DNA of 64,000 bases, taken from assembly GCA_039000515.1 (NCBI GenBank), contig JBCFYV010000537.1, forward strand, positions 1 to 64,000, read 5' to 3'. The DNA is from Timema cristinae. Taxonomy: Eukaryota; Arthropoda; Insecta; Phasmatodea; Timematidae. Position numbers and translations under genes: made by a program. The notes beneath the pieces are model-generated. The model was not told the origin of the DNA, did not search any database, and saw only the letters and a program-made list of their open reading frames with translations. The first letter of the stretch is position 1; each line of letters begins with the position of its first letter. Positions 24,201-38,400 of the stretch are shown piece after piece.

Positions 24201-26379
24201 CCCGGGGAACAAAACATAATCTTTGGGCCCCAAAAATTTTCCCTTTAAAATTTCCCTTTGGATTTTATGCACACCTTATGGCCCCCTGTTTTTTAAAGTT
24301 TCCTACAATAACTAATTGTTTAAAACCCCTTTACCGGGTTCCCCAACCCCAATTAAACCACCCCTATTTAAGGTCATCTAAATTTCACCTTAATTTTTTT
24401 TTAACACTTTTTTGGGGGGAAATCTGCGGCGACCGCTTTTTTGGTATACAAACCCTTTTTTTTAATTTTTAAAACAAGAAACCCGGAAAAAATACAAGGG
24501 CCCTTTAAAAAAAAACCTGGGTTTTGAATTCCCCGAAAATTTTGGGAAAACAGGTTTTTTTTTGAGCATTGAAAAAACCCCAACAAAAAATTTTTGGGAA
24601 TGAATTGGGGATTCCCCACAAGATGAAAGGCTAAGGGTACGGCTTTAACTGAAAATTTAAAAAATAGTAAAAACCAAGCCCTTTTGGGGTTTGTTTTCAA
24701 AAACAACAGGGAAAACAAAAAAATTTCACCAACCGGTGCAATCCAAAAAAAAACCCCAAAAACTTCAAAATGAGTTTTAGAGCACTAAGCCTAGAACTAT
24801 AATCGGGTTCCCCAAAAAACTCCGAAAACCTTTTAAAAGGGAAAAATATTAACTTCTGCCCTTTGCTAGTTTGGAAAAAATATAGGTTTTCATTAATTAG
24901 CAAAATGAAATGCCCCCCCATTGACGAAATTGGGATTAACAAAAATTTTTAATTGAAAATGAAACCCTATGTCGAATAACCTGAAACAGGGGGCCAAAAA
25001 AAGGAACCATCAGTAACTTTAAAATTTAAAAAAAAAATTTCACTCACCAACATTTTAAGTCCGGGTTTTGCAAAATTATTTTCAGGGGTTCATAGCAAAA
25101 AGTTTTGGGAAAGGGACTACGAAACCCCAAAAAAAACCCATTTTGGCAACACAATTTCCTTGGGAAAATGGGGTTTAAAAACCCCGGCATCGAATTTCAT
25201 AGCTTTTTTATTTGGGACAGGGGCCCTTTTGGGCGGTCAAAACAACAACGTTTAAAACCCTTTTTTAATAAACTTTTTTACAAAAAATTGTTTCCGGGCA
25301 CACCAAATTTTCTTTGGGGGGCGGGGCGTAACGGTTTTTATCTGCGTAGATTGTTTTCCCCAAATTCTTTAATGCCTGTTTTTCCCGAAAGGTTGGGGAA
25401 ACCCATTTTTGCCCTTTGGGGGTTTTGGGGGGGGGTTGTTTCCCTACTAACTTTAAAATTTTATTTACTCTGCGAAAAGAAAACCTCCCCATCCCTTTCA
25501 ATGGTTTTTTTAAGTTTTTGTCTGCAAACTTTACTTGATTTGCAAAATTTTCCCACAACTTTTGGTTTTAAAGGGGGGTGTCCCCCCCCTAAGAAGGGTT
25601 GTTTTTTATTTACTTTAAATTCACACCCAATATTATTTGCACACGCAGCAATTTTTCCCCTGGTCCCCAAAAATTCCCCAAAAGGGGGTGCCCAAAAAGC
25701 TTTTTGGGTCCGCGAGAAGTTTTCAAAAGGTTTCCCCCAACACATTTTTTTCCTATTAAAAAAAAAATTGAACCCCAAGGAAGGTTTCATTCTTTTTCAA
25801 TACAAATGAGATTTTTTGAACAGACAAAATGCCAACACTTTTTTAAATTCCCTTTAGGTTTTATGGGAGTTAAGGGGTTTTTTAAATCAAGCAGCCTCTC
25901 GTCCAATAGGGTTTTTTTTCCCCGGCTTTTTTGCACGCCCCAAAATTTGTTTCCCGTCCCCCCATCGCCCCAAAAAAATTTTAAACTTCTTCCCCGGAAC
26001 TCATCGAAATTATTACTAAATCCCGGCAAGATTTAAATGACTTTTTTGGGTTTTTTAAACTCCCTTTTGAAAAATCCTTTTTTTACAGGGCAGATATTTT
26101 GTATCCACAAATTTTTAATCACAGATAAAACCCCGTGCAGACACTACCGACGCGCCATGTTTTTTTTAACAAAAACAAAAAACCTTGGAACCCTGGGCAA
26201 CAATCCCCAAACCGAATCCCTTTTAAAAAATGAAAGGGTTTTAAAATAAATCCAGGGTTAAACAAAAACTAAAAAGTATCGAACAGTAAGGGCCCAAATG
26301 ACCAAACCCCAAAAAAACACCCCAACTAATTTGGCCCCAACTATACATTTTTATTAAACAGTAAAAACCCACAAAAATT
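21263..26379. other. Smeared DNA with the longest open frames of the window, no gene recognised
   Basis: The interval 24.3-26.2 kb is richer in C and G runs and carries overlapping open frames on both strands, the longest being 234 codons at 25,105-25,809 plus. The translations are dominated by Phe, Lys, Pro and Gly runs produced by TTT/AAA/CCC/GGG smearing, with no conserved motif. The lack of stops could reflect a corrupted repeat ORF, but nothing supports a named product. Confidence 0.4.
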
Positions 26380-26725
26380 ATTAATAAATTTTTGAAGTGG
26401 GAATGCCCTTTCAATATTTTTAATAGATTTTTAGGTGCAATGCCTACAATAATATAAAATTTAAATTAGGTGTTTAAAAACCCAAATAAAAAGAAAAAAG
26501 TTTTCCCCGGGGTAAAAAACCCACAGTAAAATTAATAGTTTTTGGGTTTCAATTCTAAACCCAAAAAACAAATAGTTTGAGGGCAATGCCTTTCAATAAT
26601 ATTAAATTTAAATTTTTTAAAAAAAGTTGGGTAATACCCCTAAAAATAAATAAGAAAAGTAAAAATTAAAATTTAATAAATTTTTAATAGTTTGAGGTTT
26701 CAATGTCCCCCCCATATTAAAAAAA
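26380..26725. repeat. Minisatellite (CAATGCCT type), array 2
   Basis: Repeated forms of TTAATAGTTTGAGGGCAATG followed by CCTTTCAATAATATT occur at about 26,385, 26,430, 26,565 and 26,690. Key repeated words are GCAATGCCT and AATAGTTTGAGG. It is the same repeat as at 21.1 kb, about 5 kb away. Confidence 0.6.
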
Positions 26726-28089
26726 TTTGGAAATGTAAAGCCCCACTATTTTACAAAAAATTTTTTTAAATGCTAAGCCTACAATTCCCAAAATACAAAT
26801 TTTTAAAATTTCCAAAATCCCCCTTTTTGGGTATGTTTTTAATTGGGAAAGTCTCACTTTTTTTTCATCTTGGGTTTTCTTGGGGAAATTTCAAAAAGGG
26901 ATAAAGTTTTTATTAGCATTTTAAAACCACCCCCAAAATCTCCCCCGTGGTTTTAGGTACCAACGAAGGGTTTTAGTAGCCAAAGATAACCCCACGTCCC
27001 CTCCCAAAAACCCCCTTAAAAAGGCTCCCCAGATTTTTTGTTAAAAATAATATTAATATGTTTAAATTTAAAAAAATTTTTTAAACTTCTACTGTTTTTT
27101 AAATTTTTTTTTTCACTGAACCATGGAAAAAATTTTATTTTTTGTAGTTTTTTTTTAACTTTGTGATGTAAAGGGTTTTAAAGAAAAATAATTTAAACCA
27201 CAACCCTTTTGATTACTTTTGGGCAAATTTTTCACTAATAAAAATAAAGTAAAGCAAAAGTCCCCCCATGTCTGACTGTTTAAAATAAAAAAAAACATAT
27301 ACAGATGTAGCGATTATTAACCGTAAAGGGTAAAAAACGAATTAAATTAAAAAAAAGTAAGACTGGGCACTAAAATTTGGGAAAAAAAAACCCAAATTTT
27401 AAAATCCCCGTTGCCCCCAATTTTTCAACTTCAACTCACTAAAATTTTACTCCCCCCACAAAAATAACATCCACAAAAGAATTTAACCCGACCAACTAAG
27501 CGAGTTTAAAATCAAAGCCAGACTGAACTGTGGGGTTATCGCGGGGGATTTTGGGGAAAAATTTTTGGGCCCCACGCACCGAAGCTGGGGGAAAGTTTTG
27601 AAACAAATTTTTCTAAAAACAACTACCGTGCTACGTTTTTTTTACCCTCGTCCCCCTTTTTCCCTCCCTCCCCTGCATTGTTTTTGCGTTTTTTCCTTGG
27701 TTTTTTTTACCCCCCCCTTTTGACAAAACAAAAATTTTAATAAATAATGGTTAATCCAGAAGGACGAAACACCCTTGTTAAAGGAAAACAGTCCCGGGCA
27801 CACGTAAAGGAGTCCGAGATGTTTTTAGAAAAAAACGAAAAAATTTCCCCTTTTTCGTTGTAAAAGTTTTTTAAATTTTGTTTGGGGAAATTAATATTTT
27901 TTCATTTAAAAAAAAAATTTTTTTAAATATAAAAAAAAAAACCCCCGAAAGGGGGAAAAAAAGGGATTTTCTCTAATCCTTTTAGATAGGGGCATTTTTA
28001 AGAAAGTTTTATCTTCAGTTTTAAATTTTTGTTAAAGTAAAACCCCCCTAAAGGGGTTTGCAAGGGGGATTTCTATTTTTCAATTTTCA
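26726..28089. other. Smeared AT-rich DNA, nothing recognised
   Basis: No repeat family, exon or structured element was seen. Confidence 0.45.
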
Positions 28090-28099
28090 CAAGAAGTAG

Positions 28100-28330
28100 A
28101 AATTTGAAAATGTTTTGTACTTATACCGCCTGGCGTGGGGAGTTTTTAAATATTGTTTGTTAGAAAAAATGTTAGTAACTTATACCCTGTCTTGCCTTTA
28201 AAGCTTTATAAAGGTTTGTGACTTATTGGGAAAATTAAGCCTGTCTGGCGGAGAGTATATAATTCTGGGTTTGAAAGAATGTTAGTAAAAATTTTACCCC
28301 GTCCCGGCTTGAAAAGCTTAAATTTTTAAA
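28100..28330 (+). repeat. Tandem repeat, about 55-60-bp unit, about four copies
   Basis: Units share GAATGTTAGTAACTTATACC then CTGGCTTGAAAGCTT-like sequence. Starts are visible near 28,109 (AATGTTTTGTACTTATACCG), 28,169 (AATGTTAGTAACTTATACCC), 28,214 and 28,279 (AATGTTAGTAAAAATTTTAC). Copies are smeared and the count is approximate. Confidence 0.55.
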
Positions 28331-31300
28331 AAGTTTTTTTGAAATTTAAGAGGGAACCCTTTTTCCTGTTTTTGGGTTGAGAGGTTTTTGGGATTGCCAC
28401 AAAAAAAGAAATTATTATTAAATTAACCCAATTTCGGTAATAAATTTTTCCCGCAACTATTGTTTTTGTTTTAAAAAATCACTTATTTATATAATTCCCC
28501 AAATTTTTTTTTACTGTTCAAAAATTTAATCCCTTTATTTAATAACAAAAATAAAAAAAGTTATTTTCTGAAATATTTTTTTTAAATTTAAAAAAACAGG
28601 GTTTATAATCCTTCGCCCCCGGTAACCAAGGTACATATAATTTTTCCCATTCCTCAGGTTTAAGAGTGAGTTCAGGGAAACAGAAAAGAACAAAACCCTT
28701 AAATAAAAGGCCCGTTTTAAATTTGGGGATTATCCTATCGGGTTTCCCCTCCAAATTTTTATATCCCTTTTGTTTTTTCCCTTTAAATTTTTTTGGTTTC
28801 ACCACCCCCTTTGTTTTGTGGGAATTAAAGGGGGTGTTTCACCCGAAAAGTTCCCCACTTTTTGTTCTGGCATGAGGCGGGAAAACCCCAAACAAAACAA
28901 AAGAATGAAGCCTAACCCCAACAACCACTTTTTCCCAAACACAAAGTATAAATTTTGGGGTGAATAAAAATTGGGGTTTTTCTATTAATAGAAGAATTAA
29001 AAATATATTTTTATTGAAATAAAAAATTTAAATTTTTTAAAAATTTAAAGGGAAAAACAAATAAAAAATAAAAGTTTAAAAAGGGGGAAAAGGGGAACTT
29101 AATTTTTCTTTTTTTTTTTAAGGGGGGCCCAGAAAATTTTGGGGCCCTAAAAAAGGGGGCCCCCCAAAATAAAAAATGAAATGCCCCTGGTATGTTTAAA
29201 ATACCCCCTTTCTTGGGCCCCCATCGTAAAAATAAATAAACCCCTTCGGTAGGCAAATTTTGATTTTAAGGGGGTCCCCCTTCCCCCAAAAAACCAGAAC
29301 ACGATAATGGGGAGAAAGGGGGTTTTAAATTCCCGATTGGGTGTTTAAAGAAGGGGAAAATTTTTTTAAATAGTTTTTAAATTTAACCGGGCTTCCCCCC
29401 TTTTAAATTTCATTTGTTTAATTTTAAAAAAAACACTTCCCAAAAAGGAAAAAGTCCCCGAAATTAAACGTTTAGCAAAGAAATTCCCGTGTTAAACCCA
29501 GAATTGGGAATGTCATCATCCATGTGGGCCCCAAAGGGGGGGACACATAGTCCCAAAGGGTTTTTTGGGGTTGGGCCCAACCCCCTTTTTTTAAAATGAA
29601 AAATTGATTGTTTTTTGTGTAGCGAAAAGTTTTTTCCTAAAAACAAAAAATTACTTTTTGTTAGCTAACACAAATTTTAAATTTTACATTTGGCAAAAAC
29701 CCCACGTAATTACAATAAAAGGGGGTAAATTTTTGAGGAACTTTTAATTTAAAAATTTAAAAGCTTTTCCCCCATTTCTTTGGAGGGAAAGGAAGAAACC
29801 CAAAAAAGTTTAAAAAAACCTCGATACATCCGCCCGGGGTCCAAACCCAACTTTCGTAGGCCCCCGAATCCTAAAAAGCCTACAATTAGTCCAATTTTCA
29901 ACCCCCGATGCATATAAAGTTTGGGGCTTTAAGAAATAAAAAATTTTATTGTTTGGGTGGTGACAGACAAGAAAAAGGGAAAAACTTTGCCCGGTTTAAA
30001 TTTAATTAAATTTAAATAAAAAAATCCTTGCCCTTTTCTTGGAAAAAAAAATCCAAATTGTTTTTGACCAAAAACCAAATAGGAAAAAGACAACACAAAA
30101 AAAAAAAGTTTAAAAAAATAAAAATATATAAATATATAAAAATATAATAAAATATACAGTTAAAAATACATACAAAAAATTTTTCAAAAAAATTTTACCC
30201 TTTTTTGAAATCTTTTTTTCTCACAAAATACAAAAAAATATAAAATTTCCCCATTTAAAATATATATAAAAAAAAATAAAAGTGTTAATATAAAAAAATC
30301 CCGGTTTTAAAAACACCTAATCACAGGATTGGAAGTATATTTAAAACCCAAAAGTTTTTGGTAAAATGATAAAATTTTTTTTATTTGTAGTCAAATAATT
30401 CAAAAATTTAAAATATTTGCCTCTACTTACAGGGTAAAATCCACATTTTTGCCAATTTTAACCTTTTCTAAGTCATAAAGGGTGTCCCGTTTGGGTTTTT
30501 AAATTGAAGGTTTCCAATTTTTTTAAATTTAAATGTGGGTTTTGTGGTGTTTCCCTTGGGATGGAATCTTGGGTTCCCGTTAAACCTAACCTAAAACCCT
30601 TAAAAAAAATTTTTACACCCCTTTACCAAACAGAAATTTTTGGGGTTAGTAAAAATAACCATTTACAAAAATAAAATTCATGTATTTTTAACCAAAATTT
30701 AAACCAAAAATATCCGGGTTTCTTTTTTAAAAAAAACGGGAAATTTTCAAAGCTAAATAATGTACCCTAAACATTTTTTTATCAGTAACCAAATTATAAT
30801 TTAAAAAAAAAAAGTGTTTCTTTTTTGTTTTTAAAGTAAAAACAAAAAAAAAGAAATTGGTAGCATTTTTTCCCAAAACACCAACTTTAAACATTTTTTT
30901 TTTTTTTTAATTTTTAATTTTTTAAAAATTTTTACTTTAATTTTAAATTGGGACAAATTTTTTTTTGAAACAGGATTTGAATTGGGAATTTTAAGATTTT
31001 TAAAAAAAATTTAATTTGAACCCCAACCCCCTTCTGTAATAGATTTGAAAAAAAAATTTTTTTGTTCTCGATGAAATTATTTTAAAAAATTTTTGATGGA
31101 GCAATAATGGACAGGGGGGGGGGGTTGGAAATTTGGGAAAGGGGTCATCGGGATAGGGGGACCTGAATTTTCCCCAAATTTTCCCACTGCCGGGGAGACC
31201 CCAATTTTCAAAGATGATAAAAATATTAAAACGTTCCGGATGGGGTGTGCCAAATCGAGAGAAAATTCTTGTTTTAGGAAGGCTTTTTAAAAAAAGGGTT

Positions 31301-34300
31301 TTAAAAAATAAATTCAAAGAAAAAAAAAAAAAAATGGGGTTTAATTTTTTTTGAACCCTACATAAAATGCATCAAAAAAAAAGGGGGGTGAATTTTTTTT
31401 TTTTATAAAAAAATTGTTTTGTGGTTTTTTTACCTAAATTTGGGGTATTAAAAAAAAATTGTCCCAAAAAAAGGATGAATAAGGTTTTTTTTTTTATGAA
31501 TGTGTTTTTCTAATTATAAAATAAAAAATCCATAACCTAAATCTTTTTTTACTTTTTTTAGGGACATTAATTTGTTTTAAAAAAAAAAAAAAAAAAAAAA
31601 GGGAAAAAGGGGACATGAACACATAAGGAGAAACAAAAAAAAGAAAAAAACCCCCAAGAGGTTATAAAAAAAAAAAGAAAAATAAACCGTTACCATTTTG
31701 CATTTCCCGACCCTTGGGGCTTTCGCACCCCAAACCCCAACCTAGGGTTTTATTCTATGTTTTTTTCTAATTTATTTTTTTTTCTTTTGTGTTTTTTTTT
31801 TTTTTTTTCCAAAATTGGGGGGGTTGTGTTTCACATTTTTTTCCAACTACTGAAGTCAAAAAAAAAAGAAACCTTAAATTTGAGTTTATTGGGGGGTAAT
31901 GAATTTCAATTTCCTTTGAGAGGCAACCATTACCCCATCATCCAGTGGACAATGTAAAAAATTTGAACTGTGTTTTTTTTTCATTGAAAACTATATTTTT
32001 TTTTGGTTACCCTTTTAAGGGGTTTCCCCAATTTTTTCTTTGCTTTTGGCCCTTCCTTTTATCTATTTCAAAAATATACAAAACTTTTTTCCAGGGGGCC
32101 ATTTCACAACAAATAATTTTTTCACCAAAAAAAGGTTTTTCTTTCTACCTTCACAATCGGTTTTTTAAAAGGGAAAGTTACTGAAACAGCAATTTGGAAA
32201 ACAAATTGGGTTTATTGGGAAAACCAGGGTAACCAGGGGAAAAGAACTTCACATTAATTTTTTCAAAACCCAAAATTTTTTACAATTGGGAACAACTATT
32301 TCATAAATTACACAAAAAATCATAGTTTTTGTTTTCTTTTTGGTGGTATCTGCAATTTCAAAATAAGGGAGACGACACAGATTTTAAATTTAAAGGTTTT
32401 TAAAGTTTTTATTTTTATATTATCCCCTCACATTATTTGAAAGTTTTTATCAACCAATTTTTTAGTTAAATATTTTTTTAGTTTTTTAAATTTGAAAGTT
32501 AAATTTTCAAAAATGGGTTTTTTCATTTAATTTTTTCCCAATCTTTTTAAACGTTTTAAGGTTTTTAAGGGGAAAAATTTTTAAGTTATGATTTTTTAAA
32601 TTTAAAGGATAAAAGTTTTTTTTTTTTGTATTAATTTTTATTATTATTATTAAATTATTACTACTACTATTTTCTAACAAAGGTGAAATACCTGTTTTGA
32701 TTACCTGCTTTTTTGTATTTATTTAAATAAAAATTTTAAAAATTTGAAAATTTTTGTGCCATCCTATGCCCGGGAAAAAACAAAGGTGGGGTAGAAAACC
32801 CAAAAATAACTAATTTTTTAAAAAATTTTTAAAATTTGGCCTATTTTTTAAAATGACATAATATTATGAAAAATTTATGTTAAAGGGAAACCCAAAAATT
32901 GTTTTTTAAACAAAAAATTCTCTTTAAAAAACTCCCTTATAAAAAATTAAAAGATTTTAAAATTAAAAGTATACCTAAACTAACCCTTCCCCTTTTTAGG
33001 GTTTGTTTTTGGGTTAAAATTAAGTGAAAATTTAAAATTTCTACGTTTTGGGAAAAAGTAGGTTTTATTGCCCATTAAAAAAAAAATATCAAAACAAACA
33101 CTCAAAAAAAGTTTCCCCTCTGCGGGTTTGTCTGGTTTCATCCTTTCTAATTTCCGTTTATCCTCTCCCCAAACCCCTTTTCCCCCCAACCAATACTTCC
33201 CCCCGTTTTAAAAATTCCCTTTTTGCCTCCCCCTGCCTTCTGGCTTGGTCCCATCAAACTTGTTTTTTGGGGGCCTTTCCCAAAAGGTCCCTTTTAAACC
33301 CATCCCTTTTTCTTTTAAAGGGTTTCCCTTTTGGGACTCTTTTCCCTCCCCTTCCCTCCCAAGGGGGGGGGGGGCCCAACCCTTTGCAACCTTTTTTCTT
33401 TAGTGTTTTCTTCTAATTATATAACTTTTAAACAAACCATAAACCATTTTTTTCCCCTTTAAAAACACAATTAAAAAAAATTTGAATGCAAAATGAACTA
33501 TCCCAAGGGTACTTTTCAAAAACCGGGACTTTATTTTTAAAATTATTTTATCCCCTTGGTAATTTTAATTTAAAAGGTTTTTCCCAAAAATAAAGTTTCC
33601 CATTAAAACCCAATTTTTTCTTTTTTTCAGTAAAAGGAAAAAACCGCTGGAGGAATATAGGCCTAAAAAAATTGTGAGACAAAAAAATAGGGAAACATAA
33701 GTTTTTTTAAAAAATAAACAAAAAGGTTGTTGATAGTTTTTTTTAAAAACTGTAAGCCTTGGCAATCATTAATACTTTTTTTTTCAAAGTTCAACCCTTT
33801 AATATTGGGGTCATATTTTCCCAGTAATTTTTATGGGGGTGGGTGCAAAAAAAAGGGACCCCAAGAAAATTTTTTTTTTTTTGTGTAAAATAATTTAAAA
33901 AATTTAACATCATCAATTTCCCCTCACAGGAAACGTAGAATCAAATGATAACTCTAAAATAATTTTTTAAAAAAAATTAAAATTTAGAAAAAATTTAACA
34001 AAAAACTCAGCGCCCCAAAAACCCAAAAAAAACATTTTTTTTTTTATGAATTTAAAGGGGGTTTTTTTTTAGATTTGAAATAATTTTATAAAAATAAAAA
34101 GGAAAACTTTTGTATAGTTTTAAAACATAACTACAAAATAAATTTCCAATAAATTAAACCCAACTTTTCATTCATAAACATTTAAAAATTTTTAACAGTA
34201 GGGAATTTAAATAAACAAAATAGAGCGATAAGGGAAAAAATGGTGTTTCCATAATTTTTATTTGCTATATCCCCTTTAGAGTGAAGTTATGGGTTTTTAA

Positions 34301-35058
34301 AAATTTCTTTTAAAAACAAAAAAAAGGTATCTTTTAAAAGTTTCTGTACTTTTCAACTGGAGTTGAAAAAATTGTTGTGCTTGGGTTAAAAAAAAAGAAA
34401 AAACAAACCCATCCTATCAATTGGGGTAAGAAATCCCAAAACCTTTTCATTCGCCAAAGGGCAAAGGGAAAGTCCGGGGGTTTTAAATTTCCCAAACCCA
34501 ATGTACCCGAGGATATTTTAAATCTCCTCCCTGCAAAGTAAAACACATTTTTACTTTTTTACCTCCTTTATTCTAAAATTTTGGAGTAAATATGCTGATT
34601 CTAATAGGTAGTAAGATTCGGGGCACAAAAAATATGCAATACATAAAACATAATAACCATAAAACATTTTTAAATTAATTAAGTGAGAATTTAGTTTGGA
34701 GGGTTTTAAACCTAATAAGAATTTTTAAGTGAAAAAAAGGAGTTAATATTTTTTTATTAGATCTAGAAACCCCCAAATTTTAAAAACCAAATTTTAAAAG
34801 TTCAAAGCTAATTTTGTAAATATTAATAATGTATTTGTGTGCGCACCGAGGAGTGACCCAAGTTCCCGTTTTTTTCAATTTCTTTGTAAATATTTTTTCT
34901 AATCCCCGCCCTTTAAAAATTAAGATGTCATCTATTTAAAGGGAAAGTTTGTTTTTTTTTATATTTTTGGGTTTTGGAGGGCAATGAACTACCGCAGACG
35001 AGGAAAAGGGCAAACAAACCTTTTTGATTGTTTGTTTTGGGTTTTTGAAAAAAAAAAA
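28331..35058. other. Smeared AT-rich DNA with simple repeats only
   Basis: Simple-sequence stretches include A/T-rich (ATATAAAAAT)n at about 30,115-30,170, poly-A at 31,575-31,600 and (TTA)n/(TAC)n at 32,636-32,672. No exon or named repeat was recognised. The 122-codon frame at 33,048-33,416 is C/T-run rich and not convincing. Confidence 0.45.
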
Positions 35059-35064
35059 TTAAAA

Positions 35065-35402
35065 AAGGGGACTTTGGGGGTCTAGGGGTAAGGTTTCAGG
35101 CTTCCCGTGCTGGGGTCCCCGGGTTTTAATCAAACGGTCCCGGGACAGATTTACTGTTACCAAAAACCCCTTCCTACACCTCGAAAGGGCATCTTGTGAA
35201 TGTTGAATGCCAGGGCTCCCCCCGTGCTTTAGATTCCCCGTTAAACTGTAGGGCCTCCATTTCACCCCACAATAAAACTTAAAACCCCTTTCAAAATTAC
35301 GTAAGTGCATATAACCAAAAAGGGGGTTTTATGTGGGGCAAAATAACAAAACAAAAAAAATAATAAATAATAATTACAAAAAAAATAAATAAATAATAAT
35401 AA
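35065..35402 (+). repeat. SINE, body type A, full length
   Basis: The tRNA-like head includes TCTAGGGGTAAGG, CCCGTGCTGGGGTCCCCGGG and TTTTAATCAAACGGTCCCGG. Then come CATCTTGTGAATGTTGAATG, CCAGGGCTCCCCCCGTGCTT, GATTCCCCGTTAAACTGTAG and CATTTCACCCCACAAT. The tail starts ACGTAAGTGCATATAACC. An AAT-rich end follows at about 35,358-35,402. It matches the copy at 2.45 kb from head to tail and the clean minus-strand copy at 45.5 kb from the body onward. Confidence 0.75.
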
Positions 35403-38400
35403 CTAAATTTAAAATTTCATAGGGCCAAATATTTCAACTTGTTTTGTCATTAAAATTTTTGGGTTTTTGAAAATAGAAAATGTACAACAATCCGTTAAAA
35501 TAAGTTCCCCAGCATGGTTGGGTTTTGGTTTTTAAAAATAAAAAATTTCTTTTTTTCGATGGTTTAAAATGTTTCAATTTTTGAATTATTTTTAAAAAAT
35601 TTTTGAATAATAGGGGGGGTTTAAACTGAAAAAAAAAAACAAATTAAAATAGGGCTTTGATATCTTTACTTTGAAATTTTAAGTAGATCGGGGGAGTTTT
35701 TTATTAACAAAAATAATAATTAAAGGTTTTTTTGACCCGTCGAAACAATGAGGTCATTAAAGGGTACTGCAGAAAATAGGTCCATGTACAAAACACTTTT
35801 ATTTATAAAAGATAAAATACAAGTGTTTCAACTTTACCCTAAGGAAAAAGTAAGAATCCATAACATGCCCAAAAACAAATAAAAAATAATTTCTTTTAAA
35901 AACTTTTTTTTACATCCATAAAAAAAAAAAATTAAATAAGTTTTATTTTATGTTCCCATTCTGTTTGCAAAGCACTGAGGACCCTTCTGTCTCCCTAACA
36001 GTTGGGGGTTGGGGACTGACACAATTTTGGTAAACAACAATTTTTTAAGAAGAAAAACTAAAAGGGAAAAAATAAAATACACATCGACCCCCAACAAATA
36101 ATTTTAAAAAATTTCCCCCATTTTTTAAAATTTTTGTTCAACCCTTAAACCTAACCGCCCAAAAACTATTTTTAAACTAAATATTTTGTTTTTCAAAAAA
36201 AACCCATTTGGATGCAAACACAAAAAAAAAAACACATTTTTAAAACTACTGATCAAATAAAAATTTCTAAAAAAAAAACACTTTTAACTAAAAATAAAAA
36301 TAGAACTCAACTACACAAATTTAAAAAATTAAAGCCATTAAAGGGCAGGAAATTAACAGAAGGGGTAGACCGGTTTTTATAGCTTTGCAGCAGGGTTTTT
36401 CCCCCAAAACCCAAACTGACAGGGAACTCCCGACACTGGTTCCCGAATCAAAACATGTTGGGGAATTTTACGGTTTTTTGTCCACCTGACGCCGGCCCCC
36501 CTAGTTCCCCAAGGGGGGGGGGGGGGGGGGGGGGGAAACAAATAACCCACAGGGTGGCCCCTTTCATTCGAGAATAAAATTTCAACAAAAATTTCCCCAA
36601 TTTTCCTTTCAAAAAAAAACAAATTTTTTTTAAAAAGGTTTTTTTAAATTTGGTTTCAAACTTTGAAAAAATATTCTGGGAAAAATGTTTTGTAAATTTG
36701 GGGGTAAAAACCACCAGTAAATTTTTTACCTAAAAAAAGTAATTTGTAAATATTTAAATTTTTATTTTTAGGTTAAATAACTAATGATTTTTATACAATT
36801 CATACCACCTACAAACTCAATTTGTGTCTTAAAAAAAATTTTTAAAAAAACTACAAGATTGGGGTTTAAAAAAAAAAAAAGAAAAAAAAGCCATCTCTTT
36901 TGGAAAGACTTCTCCACTACAGATAGGACCATTTTCCCCTTTTCCCCCTAAAACCCAAAAAAAGGTACAAACAATGGGAAATTAAATCCCTTTCTGAGGG
37001 GTTTTTATTAGAAGGGCAAACCTTTCACTTTTGATGTGCTCATTTACAAGTCGGAGTAGACAATTAAAATATTTTTATACAAAAATACAGTGCTACAGTG
37101 TTTTTCACTCAATGCGGGCGAACCTTTTTTGTCCTACGGGGATTTAAAAAAGTTTTTAAAAAAACACTATCCCTCAAATTTAAAAAGGGGGTCCAGGGAC
37201 TCCAAAATACTTTTTTTTTAATGTTATCCCCTTTAAAAAAAAATTTCAAAGCTCCTCGTCTGAAAATAATTGAAAATTTTGTATGCCCAAAAAAATATTT
37301 AGAGGGTCCTTTACCTTTGAAAACCACAACATTCAAATACTTTTTTTTTCCAAAGGGATTTTGATGCACAAAATTTTAAGCAGAATTTCCCCGGGGTTTT
37401 TTCCCGGAAAAAAAGCCACTCTTGATATTTTTAAACCCTACTTAAAAAATTTTAATTTCCTAAAAGGGCCCCGGGAAAAAAACCACAAAACTATAAATAA
37501 CATTTTTTTAAATGCAAATTCCCAGCAGAGGGATTTAAAAAATTTTGGGACCCAAAAGGAAATAGATAAATTTTCCGCCCACTTTTTTCCCACCTTAATT
37601 TCAACCTTTTAAATTTTCCCGTTTTCCCCAAACAACCCCCCCTAAAACCAAAAACATAAAATTTTTCATATACACAATTGTTATCTTGGAATGACAGATA
37701 AAAAGAAATTACATTATTTTTTTTATTATAATATAGGGGAGGTTTTAAAAATTTTTTAGAAATTTAAACAAAAAATTTAAAAAATTGAAACAAAAAACTC
37801 TTACACTTTTACAACACACAAATTCAAATATTATTTAATTTAATAAAGAAAAGTTAGGGATTAGTAACGTAGAACAAATTTAAATAACCAAAAATTTTAA
37901 AAAAAGCTTTACACAATAATAAAAAGTTGAAACCTAACTTCCCCCTCGATTTGGGTGAGGCGAAAAAGGTCAAAATGCTATTAAAAAAGAAAGGCAGTGA
38001 GTAAGGGGTTCCTTTTATCAATTGGGGCACAGAAACAAACAAACAGAAACAATTATACACCAAAAGATGAACTATAAAAATTATTTTAACTGGTAGGAAA
38101 AAAAAAAAATTTTTTTTGGGCCCTTCAAAAAATTTCCGCCGTAGGGAAAAGTGCCTTAAAATATTCCCATGCTTAAATCCACCCAAAAGATTCCCCTAAA
38201 ACATAAATATACTCAAGATTAATCAAGTGTTTTTTAACAAAAACACAACAAAGGGAAATTAAAAAGTCTGGAGAAAAGAAAAATAAAATCCTTTGTATAC
38301 AGTTACAAAAAATATAAAAAGTTTTAATTTCTCAAAAACCCTTTTTTTCCCGACTTTAGTTTTACTTTTATTGGGACAAAAATCAATAACGTTTTGTTCT

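Noticed and set aside
25105..25809. 234-codon plus-strand open frame, the longest in the window
   Set aside because: It lies in the smeared block, its residues are mostly those encoded by AAA, TTT, CCC and GGG runs, open frames overlap it on the opposite strand, and no domain or motif is visible.
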